Source: Rhodovastum atsumiense (GTDB lineage: Bacteria; Pseudomonadota; Alphaproteobacteria; Acetobacterales; Acetobacteraceae). From it: a stretch of DNA of 35,651 nucleotides. The stretch is taken from NCBI GenBank assembly GCA_026225115.1, contig JAMFSE010000040.1, positions 1 through 35,651 on the forward strand, in the 5' to 3' direction. The translations under genes were made by a program, and so were the position numbers. Shown piece by piece: positions 1 through 6,997 of the stretch (within the stretch, counting starts at the first letter, position 1; each line of letters begins with the position of its first letter). The notes under the pieces are model-generated. The model was given only the letters and a program-made list of their open reading frames with translations, was not told the origin of the DNA and ran no database searches.

Positions 1-2
1 AC

Positions 3-329
3 GAGCGGCTGATCCTGGGCGAGCGCTTCCAGGTCAAGCGCATCGTGGTGCTGCCCGGCCACAAATTATCCCTGCAGAAGCACTATCACCGGGCCGAGCA
101 CTGGGTGGTGGTCACCGGCTGCGCCAACGTCACCTGCGATGCCGAAGTCACCATGGTCCGCGAAAACGAGAGCATCTACCTGCCGCTCGGCGCCGTCCAC
201 CGCATGGAAAACCCCGGCCGCATCCCGCTCACCGTCATCGAAGTCCAATCCGGACCCTATCTCGGCGAGGACGACATCGTCCGGTTCGAGGATACCTACG
301 GGAGATCGGATATCGCCAGCATCAAGTGA
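3..329 (+). CDS. Mannose-1-phosphate guanylyltransferase / mannose-6-phosphate isomerase, C-terminal cupin part (5' end outside window)
   Basis: Only the last 108 codons are in the window; the reading frame is open to the left edge. The visible part is the type II phosphomannose isomerase cupin, with the metal-binding stretch [15 protein letters not shown], then VHRMENPG and a closing [22 protein letters not shown]. These are typical of the C-terminal isomerase half of bifunctional ManC/AlgA/XanB enzymes, which interconvert fructose-6-P and mannose-6-P and make GDP-mannose for exopolysaccharide or LPS. The guanylyltransferase half is not visible, so a stand-alone isomerase domain cannot be excluded. 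It converges on the hydrolase remnant with only 7 bases between the two stops. Confidence 0.88.
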   Translation, partial: ERLILGERFQVKRIVVLPGHKLSLQKHYHRAEHWVVVTGCANVTCDAEVTMVRENESIYLPLGAVHRMENPGRIPLTVIEVQSGPYLGEDDIVRFEDTYGRSDIASIK

Positions 330-336
330 CGAGGAC

Positions 337-981
337 TTAAGCCAGCCTTCTCTGACGCTGCCAGTTGAGAACGATTCCGGCGATCTCGTCGCTGTTATTA
401 TCGGCCATGAAAGCGTGGCTGTTGCCCGCAATTCCGATCGCCGGCAAATCGAACTGGGCGAGGAATGCGTTGAAATATGCGAGCGGAAATCGCAGGCCCG
501 GATGATGGGTCCGCTGCGCGGGGTCGGGATGCCATGATCCCGCTGGACCGAAGCGAAAAGTCTCTTCCCACGCCTCCCTTGCGGTCCGGAAATAGGGTGA
601 TTCCGGATAGATTTGCGGGAACGGCGCGAAGGCGGCGCGGCCGCGTTCGACCGCGTCCGAAACATAAGTATCGAAGCCGGCGCGCAGGAAGAACATCTGC
701 CAGCCGGGGCGTCCGTCCGGCGTGGTTTCCCAGTTCACGCCGGTCATGCCGCCGCCGTGCCACATCAACAGCGGAACCGGCGCCTGCGGCTTCGCCAGAC
801 GCACATATTGCACATACATCTGCCCGGCCATGATCTCGCCTTTGGGGTCTGCCAGGTGCACGGGTCCGCCGGAAGTGCTTATGCGTCCGCGCGGCGGCAG
901 GCCGGTCAGTGCCGTGATTTCTCCGCCGATATGGAAGCTGCCGATGTCGCGGATCAGCAGCGGTTCGCGCTCGAGACTCAC
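337..981 (-). pseudogene. Alpha/beta hydrolase (esterase-like) with internal deletion of the catalytic core
   Basis: A 214-aa frame starts with GTG at 981, overlapping the methyltransferase stop as GTGA, so the two are translationally coupled. The N-terminal half matches the bacterial esterase family: GQMYVQYVRL, the oxyanion-type WHGGGMTG, WETTPDGRPGWQMFFLRAGF and FRFGP. The C-terminus matches the end of the same family: DLPAIGIAGNSHAFM, whose His is the usual catalytic His, then NSDEIAGIVLNW. Between them, near base 448, the usual segment of roughly 110-140 residues is missing. That segment carries the nucleophile motif (HSQSG-like) and the catalytic acid. Family members are about 320-360 aa. 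The frame is still open, so a short protein could be made, but it should be inactive as an esterase. The family comparison is from memory, not an alignment. Confidence 0.72.
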
Positions 982-1643
982 GCGCCGGGGCGCGGCCGTA
1001 CCAGCGTCAGCCCGTCGCCGATCGGCAGCAGGCAGAGGTCGACGCGGCTGTCGTTGCTGATCTTGCTGTTGAGTGCGCGCAGCGCCAGCGTGGCCTCGCT
1101 GCGATCGGATGATTTGGCGACAGCGCCGCCCCACAGCACGTTGTCGATCGCAATCAACCCGCCGGGCCGGATCAGGCGCAGGCAAAATTCATAATAGGCA
1201 TCGTAGCAGGGCTTGTCGGCATCGATGAAGGCAAAGTCGAATTGCGCGCCTTTGGCTTCGAGCTCGGCCAGGGTTTCCAGCGCCGGCGCGATCCGCAGCT
1301 CGATGCGCTCCGCAACGCCGGCTTCCTGCCAGTATTTGCGCCCGATTGCCGTCCATTCCTCGCTGACATCACAGCAGACCAGCCGACCATCTGTTGGCAG
1401 AGCTTTGGCGATGGCCAAAGCCGAGTAGCCGGTGAAGGTGCCGATTTCAAGCGCGTGCCGGGTGTTGGTAAGCTGGACGAGGAAGGCTAAAAGCGCGCCC
1501 TGGTCGGGGCCGATCTGCATGCCGCCGGCTGACATTTCCTGAGTGTCGGCCCGCAGCCGGCGCATCAGCGGCGTTTCCCGCGTGCCGTAATTTACAACAT
1601 AGTCGTCCAGTGCTTCGCCGCGTCCGGTGATCTGCTTGGCCAT
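978..1643 (-). CDS. Class I SAM-dependent O-methyltransferase (COMT/CCoAOMT type)
   Basis: This 221-aa protein has the cation-dependent O-methyltransferase layout. An N-terminal helix region precedes the SAM-binding motif LEIGTFTGYSALAIAKALP (about residues 60-80). The metal- and substrate-site motif FIDADKPCYDAYYE follows at about 135-150, then IRPGGLIAIDNVLWGG and a C-terminal strand (IGDGLTLVRP). Such enzymes methylate a hydroxyl of catechol-like or other small substrates; the substrate here is unknown. ATG at 1643 was chosen because a GAAGGGA ribosome-binding site lies just upstream and the family motif MAKQ...YV begins there; the frame is open much further upstream but looks non-coding. 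It is the first gene of a leftward pair with the deleted hydrolase and diverges from the reductase at 1764. Confidence 0.88.
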   Translation of the reverse strand: MAKQITGRGEALDDYVVNYGTRETPLMRRLRADTQEMSAGGMQIGPDQGALLAFLVQLTNTRHALEIGTFTGYSALAIAKALPTDGRLVCCDVSEEWTAIGRKYWQEAGVAERIELRIAPALETLAELEAKGAQFDFAFIDADKPCYDAYYEFCLRLIRPGGLIAIDNVLWGGAVAKSSDRSEATLALRALNSKISNDSRVDLCLLPIGDGLTLVRPRPGA

Positions 1644-1763
1644 CGATGGTTTCCCTTCGTTCGATCTTTGACCGCACTCTAATCCAAGTTCACGTGACAC
1701 GGGTAGGAAGCTGCCGTCACAATTCCTATTTACCAAACCGGTGACAGCAGAAGGAACGCATCT

Positions 1764-2639
1764 ATGAAAGTTGGATTTTTGGGTCTCGGGCAGATGGGCG
1801 CCGCGATGGCGGCAAGCCTGGTCAAAGCCGGGCATGACGTTACCGTTTACAACCGCAGTTTTGAGAAAACCCGGCCGCTCGCCGCATTGGGCGCGAAGGC
1901 GGTGGAGACGGTCGCGGAAGCCTGCGGGGGAGATGCGGTGTTCTCCATGGTCGCCGATGACAAGGCGCTGGAAGCGATGGTTTTTGGCGACGCCGGCGTG
2001 CTTGCCGGCCTGCCGAGAAACGCCGTCCATATTTCCTCCAGCACTATCAGCGTGGCACTTTCAGAGAGGCTGGTGGCGGCGCATGCGCAGGCCGGCCAGC
2101 GCTTCGTATCGGCGCCGGTTTTTGGCCGGCCTGAAGCGGCAGCTGCCGCCAAGCTTTTCGTTGTCGCGGGGGGCGAGGCGCGTACCCTTGCCGATTGCGC
2201 GCCGCTGTTCGAGGCGATCGGCCAGCGAACCTTCATCCTCAGCGACCAGCCGCCGGTTGCGAACATTATCAAGCTCAGCGGCAATTTTCTTATCGGCTCG
2301 GTTATCGAATCGCTGGGCGAGGCAATGGCGCTGGTCGGTAAAGCGGGCGTCGACTCACATGCCTATCTGGACATGCTCACCTCCACTTTGTTCAACGCGC
2401 CGGTTTATAAAACCTATGGCGGGCTGATCGCCGGCGGCGTTTTCGAGCCCGCCGGTTTTGCCGCCCCGCTCGGCCAGAAGGATGTCCGGCTTACCCTTGC
2501 CGCCGCCGAGGCCCTGAACGTTCCAATGCCGATTGCCAGTCTTTTGCGCGACCGGTTCCTGACCCTTATCGCACAAGGAGGAGAAACGCTTGACTGGTCT
2601 GCGATCGGCAAGCTTGCTGCGAAAGATTCAGGGCAATAA
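1764..2639 (+). CDS. NAD(P)-dependent oxidoreductase, 3-hydroxyisobutyrate dehydrogenase family
   Basis: The 291-aa protein begins with a Rossmann nucleotide-binding motif (VGFLGLGQMGAAMA, residues 3-16), with Asn and Arg after strand beta2 (VYNRS), which suggests NADP(H) preference. The substrate loop is near residues 120-125, and the catalytic-Lys helix is KLSGNFLIGSVIESLGEA at about 170-187. Length and domain order match beta-hydroxyacid dehydrogenases and related imine or succinic-semialdehyde reductases; the substrate cannot be read from sequence. AGAAGGA lies about 10 bases before the ATG. It is followed after 54 bases by two MFS exporters on the same strand, so the three may form a small detoxification or metabolite-handling operon (inference). 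Confidence 0.88.
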   Translation: MKVGFLGLGQMGAAMAASLVKAGHDVTVYNRSFEKTRPLAALGAKAVETVAEACGGDAVFSMVADDKALEAMVFGDAGVLAGLPRNAVHISSSTISVALSERLVAAHAQAGQRFVSAPVFGRPEAAAAAKLFVVAGGEARTLADCAPLFEAIGQRTFILSDQPPVANIIKLSGNFLIGSVIESLGEAMALVGKAGVDSHAYLDMLTSTLFNAPVYKTYGGLIAGGVFEPAGFAAPLGQKDVRLTLAAAEALNVPMPIASLLRDRFLTLIAQGGETLDWSAIGKLAAKDSGQ

Positions 2640-2693
2640 CACTGCCGCAATCCTGGCGCGCCGCCGGGATGCAGCACGCCAAAGGCCGGCGAT

Positions 2694-3911
2694 TTGACGC
2701 GAAGACCACTCCCCGCGGAAGCAACTGTCTCCAGCGCTGATCCTGCAGCGCCAACGGCGGCCATGGTGTTTTTTCTGGCGGCTTCCTGCGGGATCATCGT
2801 CGCAAATATATACTACGCGCAGCCGCTGGTCGGGTTGATCGCGCCGGCGGTCGGGCTTGGCAACAAGACCGCCAGCCTGATGGTGACCCTGACCCAGCTT
2901 GGCTATGCCGCCGGACTGCTGGCCCTGGTGCCGCTTGGCGACATCGTCGAAAACCGGCTGTTGCTCACCCTCACCGTCGCCGCTTCTATCCCGGCGCTGC
3001 TGATTGCCGGTTTTGCGCATAGCGGTGCGGAATTTCTGGCGGCCGGCGCGCTGATCGGGCTTACCTCGGTCGCCGTGCAGATGCTGGTGCCGCTGGCGGC
3101 GCATCTGGCGCCGGATCATCAGCGCGGCCGGATTGTCGGCAATGTGATGAGCGGCCTGCTGGCCGGTATTTTGCTGGCGCGGCCGGTGGCCAGCCTGATT
3201 GCCGACAGCTTTGGCTGGCGCGCAGTTTTCTTTGCCTCCGCGGCGGTTATGGTGGCGCTGGCGCTGGCCATGCGGCTGACCTTGCCGGAGCGCCAGCCGA
3301 GTGCCGCGCATCATTATTTCGAGCTGCTGGGCAGCCTGCTTGCGTTGCCCTTCAATACGCCGCTGTTGCGCCGCCGGGCGGCGTACCAGGCCGCGGCTTT
3401 CGGGGCGTTCAGCCTGTTCTGGACCGCAACGCCGCTGCTGTTGGCGGCGGAGTTTGGTTTTACGCAGCGCGGGATCGCCATCTTTGCCTTGGTGGGCGCT
3501 GCCGGCGCCCTGGCAGCGCCCACTGCCGGCAGGCTGGCCGATCGCGACCATGGCCGGGTCGGCACATTTGTAGCGCTGGTCTCCATTATCGGCGCGTTCT
3601 TGATCGCCTGGGCCGGCGGGGCCGCGCATTCCATTATCGCGTTGGCGGCTGCCGGGATTTTGCTCGATGCGGGGGTGCAGGCCAATCTGGTGTTCAGCCA
3701 ACGGGCGATTTACGCGCTCGCGCCGGCGATGCGCTCGCGCCTCAACGGCATTTTCATGGCCATATTTTTTGCCGGCGGCGCCGCAGCATCGGCACTGGTC
3801 AGCCCGGTGCTTGCCCGCTTTGGCTGGCCCGGCATTTGCGCCATTGGGGTCTTGTTGCCGGTTTTGGCGCTGCTGTATTTCACCGTCCATCATCTGCAAA
3901 CGCGCCGATGA
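2694..3911 (+). CDS. MFS transporter, 12-TM type
   Basis: A 405-aa hydrophobic protein with about 12 membrane segments. The first helix carries the subfamily signature NIYYAQPLV, followed by the MFS loop LVPLGDIVENR (motif A-like), an RGRIVGNVMSG segment and a second-half repeat ending in LQTRR. It resembles inner-membrane drug or sugar efflux transporters of the YgaY/YtbD-like group; the substrate is unknown. TTG at 2694 is taken as start because AAAGG lies 8 bases upstream; the first in-frame ATG (2763) has no convincing site and would leave only a few residues before helix 1. Its stop overlaps the next MFS gene's start (ATGA). Confidence 0.86.
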   Translation: MTRRPLPAEATVSSADPAAPTAAMVFFLAASCGIIVANIYYAQPLVGLIAPAVGLGNKTASLMVTLTQLGYAAGLLALVPLGDIVENRLLLTLTVAASIPALLIAGFAHSGAEFLAAGALIGLTSVAVQMLVPLAAHLAPDHQRGRIVGNVMSGLLAGILLARPVASLIADSFGWRAVFFASAAVMVALALAMRLTLPERQPSAAHHYFELLGSLLALPFNTPLLRRRAAYQAAAFGAFSLFWTATPLLLAAEFGFTQRGIAIFALVGAAGALAAPTAGRLADRDHGRVGTFVALVSIIGAFLIAWAGGAAHSIIALAAAGILLDAGVQANLVFSQRAIYALAPAMRSRLNGIFMAIFFAGGAAASALVSPVLARFGWPGICAIGVLLPVLALLYFTVHHLQTRR

Positions 3912-5290
3912 CGGGTTTGGGCTTCCCCGACGGGCTGCCGCCCGGACGCCGCGGCCTTGCCGCTGTTGCGCAATTGCTGCCGGTTGCGATGTCGACACTC
4001 GACATTGCGATTGCCAATACGGCACTCCCGGCCATTGCGGCGGATTTGCATACGAATCCGGAAGCCGCGATCTGGATCATCAACGCCTATCAGCTGGCAT
4101 TGATTGCGACCGCGCTGGCGTTCGCAGCACTTGGCGAGATCGCCGGCCATAAGCGGGTGTTTCTGTATGGCCTGGTGCTGTTCACTCTGGCCTCGGTCGG
4201 CTGCGCCTGTTCCTGGTCGCTGGCCAGCCTTACGGTCGCCCGCATTTTTCAGGGCGTCGGCGGCAGCGCGTTGATGAGCGTCAACGCCGCGCTGATCCGC
4301 TTCATCTATCCGGAAGCGCAGCTGGGCAAGGGCACCGGCTTGAACGTGCTCGTGGTGGCGACATCGCTTGCCGTCGGGCCGACCGTTGCATCGCTGATGC
4401 TGGCCATCGGCCCCTGGCCTCTACTGTTTGCGATCAATATTCCGGTTGGGATCTTTTCGCTGGCGCTCGGGTTGAAAATGCTGCCCGACACGCCACGCTC
4501 CAGGCATCGGTTCGACTTTATTTTGGCGTTGCAGAATGCCGGGGCTTTCGGGTTTTTCATCCTCGGGCTGAGCGGCGCCGCGCATGGGGTGAGCGCCAAA
4601 ATCACGCTGCCTGAAATCGCCGCCGGTCTTATCTTCGGGGCATTCATGCTGCGCCGGCAGGCCGGTCATCCGGCGCCGATGCTGCCGGTCGATCTGTTCA
4701 AAATCCCGGTCTTCGCGCTTTCCACGGTGACGGCGCTTTGCGCCTTCGCCACGCAGAGTTTCGGCTTTGTGGCATTGCCTTTTTTCTTTGAACAGGTGCT
4801 GGGACGCTCGCAGATTGAAACGGGATTTTTGATCACCCCATGGCCGATCGCGCTGGCGCTTACCGGCGCCCTGGCGGGCCGTCTGTCGGACCGCTTCCCG
4901 CCGCCGGTCCTGGGCGGCGCCGGCCTGGCGGCGCTGGCGGTAGGAATGGTGTTGCTGGCGCTGCTGCCGGTGCATCCGAGCGTGGCCGATATTGTCTGGC
5001 GCATGGCCATCTGCGGCGCCGGGTTTGGGCTGTTCCAATCGCCGAATTTGAAAATGCTGATGGCGAGCGCGCCGCCAAGGCGTGCTGGCGGCGCCAGCGG
5101 CGTCATCACCATCGCCCGATTATCCGGCCAGACCATCGGCGCGGCGCTGGTTGCCCTGTGTTTTTTCATCGGCGGCCATCACGGCCCGGTGCTGGCGCTG
5201 GTGCTGGGCGCGCTGTTCGCCGCCGCCGCGAGTGTAGCCAGTTTCGCCCGTCAATTGGCACCTGCGCGAACGGCTGTTCTGACAAAATAA
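3908..5290 (+). CDS. MFS transporter, DHA2 (14-TM, EmrB/QacA-like) family
   Basis: 460 aa with about 14 predicted membrane segments. The first helix contains STLDIAIANTALPAIA, matching the LDxTIVNVALP signature (motif D1) of the DHA2 drug:H+ antiporters. It is followed by WIINAYQL, the motif A loop region GEIAGHKRVF, RIFQGVGGSALM and the motif C region VGPTVASLM. The start at 3908 overlaps the upstream MFS stop by four bases; the open frame continues leftward but only within the neighbouring gene. No EmrA-like adaptor is nearby, so it probably acts as a single-component inner-membrane exporter. Two unrelated MFS families fused in one translation unit is slightly unusual. Substrate unknown. 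Confidence 0.88.
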   Translation: MTGLGFPDGLPPGRRGLAAVAQLLPVAMSTLDIAIANTALPAIAADLHTNPEAAIWIINAYQLALIATALAFAALGEIAGHKRVFLYGLVLFTLASVGCACSWSLASLTVARIFQGVGGSALMSVNAALIRFIYPEAQLGKGTGLNVLVVATSLAVGPTVASLMLAIGPWPLLFAINIPVGIFSLALGLKMLPDTPRSRHRFDFILALQNAGAFGFFILGLSGAAHGVSAKITLPEIAAGLIFGAFMLRRQAGHPAPMLPVDLFKIPVFALSTVTALCAFATQSFGFVALPFFFEQVLGRSQIETGFLITPWPIALALTGALAGRLSDRFPPPVLGGAGLAALAVGMVLLALLPVHPSVADIVWRMAICGAGFGLFQSPNLKMLMASAPPRRAGGASGVITIARLSGQTIGAALVALCFFIGGHHGPVLALVLGALFAAAASVASFARQLAPARTAVLTK

Positions 5291-5291
5291 G

Positions 5292-5313
5292 AAATGTCAC
5301 ACGTGTGACATTT
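5292..5313. terminator. 22-bp perfect palindrome directly after the MFS stop codon
   Basis: A perfect 22-bp dyad (core TGTCACACGTGTGACA flanked by AAA and TTT) begins one base after the TAA at 5288-5290 and runs into TTTTT at 5311-5315. As RNA it would form a 9-10 bp stem with a very small loop and a short U-run, so it could terminate transcription from either side of these convergent genes. The perfect symmetry without a loop also suits a dimeric repressor operator. Function is not settled. Confidence 0.5.
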
Positions 5314-5351
5314 TTACCATAACGTATTATTAGAAATGATAACTATTGGTT

Positions 5352-5360
5352 TTATCCACA
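5352..5360 (+). other. DnaA-box match TTATCCACA
   Basis: The 9-mer TTATCCACA is an exact match to the strong DnaA box, in an AT-rich patch (5314-5356) beside the 22-bp palindrome. It is a single box and no origin-associated gene is near, so it is more likely a titration site or chance than an origin. Confidence 0.3.
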
Positions 5361-5396
5361 GGTGCGCATGTGAGAAGAGACGCGCGCTTACCACAA

Positions 5397-5457
5397 CCCC
5401 AGGCCCAGAATAGAAAAGTCTTTTTTAGTTCTTTTTCTTCAGAAAAAGAACTGCTTG
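5397..5457. repeat. Dispersed palindromic repeat, half copy A
   Basis: The stretch has the GC-core end CCCCAGGCCCAG, then an AAAAGTC/TTTTTT tract, then a perfect 12-bp stem (AGTTCTTTTTCT and its complement, 5427-5438 / 5441-5452) around a TC centre, and GCTTGCC. It matches the right half of the full copies at 11768 and 16796 in order and content. It lies just behind the sthA stop (minus strand). The stem is not followed by a T-run in the sthA direction, so it is not a classical terminator. Confidence 0.7.
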
Positions 5458-5458
5458 C

Positions 5459-6850
5459 CTACCTTCGCGGCATCCTGTTCCAGGCATCCAGCGCGGCGAT
5501 TTTATAGGCTTCCGCCAGCGTTGGGTAATTGAAGGTATTGTCGATAAAATAATCGAGCGTGCCTTTAAGGTTAAGTACGGCCTGGCCGATATGCACCAGC
5601 TCCGTCGCACCTTCGCCGACGATATGCACGCCGAGCAGCCGCCTGGTTTTCAGCGAGAAGATCAGCTTCATCATGCCTGAGTTCAAGCCCATGATATGGC
5701 CGCGCGAGGTTTCCCGGAAGCGTGCGATGCCGCATTCATAGGCGATGCCGCGTTCGCGCACTTCATTCTCGGTCATGCCGACGGTCGATATTTCGGGAAC
5801 GGAATAGATGCCGTAGGGGAAAAATTCCGGGGCGTGCGGCATCGGGATATCGAAGGCGTGGCCAGCCGCGATCCGGCCCTGTTCCATCGAGGTCGAGGCG
5901 AGGCTGGGGAAGCCGATGACGTCGCCGGCGGCGTAGATATGCAGGACATCGGTCTGGAACGTTACCGGATCGACCTTCAGCCGGCCGCGGGCATCCGCGG
6001 TAAGGCCGCAGGCGGCGAGGTTGAGGATGTCGGTCTCGCCGTCGCGGCCGCCGGTGAACAGCATCATTTCGGAGCGGGAGCGCCGACCGTCGGAAAGATA
6101 GGCTACCGGATACAGGCCTTCGAATTCGATCCGTTCGACCTTGCTGCCCAGGCGCAGGGTCATGCCCTGATCGCGCATCTGGTGCATCAGATCCTCGATC
6201 AGCTCATGGTCGACGAAGGTGAGAAAACTGGTTTGCGGGTCGATCAGTGTTACCTGTACATCGAGCGCGCTGAAAATGGTTGCGTATTCGACGCCGATGA
6301 CGCCGGCGCCGATAACGGTAAGGCTGCGCGGCAGGTGATCGATGCCGATGATCTCATCGCTGTCCAGCACGCTGGTGCCGTTGAATGGGATGTTGTCGGG
6401 CCGGTGCGGCCGGGTGCCGACGCAAATGATGAAACGGCCGCCCTCGACGATGATGATCTCGCCCTGGGGCGAGGTGATTTCGAGGTGATGGCTGTCGACA
6501 AAGCGGGCGGTGCCGTGCGCTGTTTTAACCCCGTTGCGGGCGAACTGGTGTTCCAGCACGTCGACTTCGTGGGTCAGCGTCATCTGCATGCGGGCCATGA
6601 GGTCGGTGGCGCCGATATCCTGCTTGACCCGGTAGGCGCGGCCGTAGAAGCCGCGCTCCCGATAGCCGGTAAGATTCATTACGGTTTCGCGCAATGTTTT
6701 CGAAGGAATGGTGCCGGTGTGGACGGAGACGCCGCCCACCTTGTGGCCCTTTTCCACGACCAGAACGGATTTGCCGATCTTGGCCGCCTGGACTGCGGCC
6801 CGCCGTCCCGCGGGCCCGCTGCCGATCACGATCAGATCATAGGTGCTCAG
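5459..6850 (-). CDS. sthA: Soluble pyridine nucleotide transhydrogenase (Si-specific)
   Basis: This FAD flavoprotein moves hydride between NADPH and NAD+ in the cytoplasm, adjusting the NADPH/NADH balance. From the N-terminus it shows the FAD-binding IVIGSGPAGRRAA, the loop VGGVSVHTGTIPSKTLRE, the NAD(P) fold LTVIGAGVIGVEYATIF, the second FAD motif IYAAGDVIGFPSLAS and the dimerisation domain with GEGATELVHIGQAVL. The disulfide cysteines of lipoamide or glutathione reductases are absent from the TGTIPSK loop, which is diagnostic for STH. GTG at 6829 would delete the first beta strand of the Rossmann fold. CTG at 6850 restores it (STYDLIVIGSG), has AAAGGA 8 bases upstream and gives 463 aa, close to E. 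coli SthA (466). An in-frame TAA precedes it, and no ATG, GTG or TTG lies between. Confidence 0.92.
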   Translation of the reverse strand: MSTYDLIVIGSGPAGRRAAVQAAKIGKSVLVVEKGHKVGGVSVHTGTIPSKTLRETVMNLTGYRERGFYGRAYRVKQDIGATDLMARMQMTLTHEVDVLEHQFARNGVKTAHGTARFVDSHHLEITSPQGEIIIVEGGRFIICVGTRPHRPDNIPFNGTSVLDSDEIIGIDHLPRSLTVIGAGVIGVEYATIFSALDVQVTLIDPQTSFLTFVDHELIEDLMHQMRDQGMTLRLGSKVERIEFEGLYPVAYLSDGRRSRSEMMLFTGGRDGETDILNLAACGLTADARGRLKVDPVTFQTDVLHIYAAGDVIGFPSLASTSMEQGRIAAGHAFDIPMPHAPEFFPYGIYSVPEISTVGMTENEVRERGIAYECGIARFRETSRGHIMGLNSGMMKLIFSLKTRRLLGVHIVGEGATELVHIGQAVLNLKGTLDYFIDNTFNYPTLAEAYKIAALDAWNRMPRR

Positions 6851-6997
6851 CTGAGAAATCCTTTAATGCCGGTGGCGCTGCAAACTGCCATGCAAATCAT
6901 GCGCCGCGCAAAGCGTCCCAGACGAAGATTCCGTGAAACGCGGGGGTAACAATCTTAAGTTGACAAATATAGTTAATATAAAGTGTATGAGGTTGTA

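Noticed and set aside
2628-4025. Long open frame on the minus strand (465 codons) opposite the first MFS gene
   Set aside because: Composition is Gln/Arg/Gly/His-rich low complexity typical of antisense reading in high-GC DNA. The + strand frame is a clear MFS transporter.
5352-5360. Replication origin
   Set aside because: Only one DnaA box, no dnaA/dnaN/gidA/parAB neighbourhood and no cluster of boxes.
5696-6949. 417-codon + strand frame opposite sthA
   Set aside because: It lies antisense to an unmistakable transhydrogenase and shows no family motif.
6960-6997. Sigma-70 promoter for the Hint protein (TTGACA at 6960-6965)
   Set aside because: A consensus -35 is present, but no TATAAT-like hexamer lies 16-18 bases downstream; TATAAA at 6977 is only 11 bases away. 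The AT-rich region may still hold a promoter, but the exact site is not supported.
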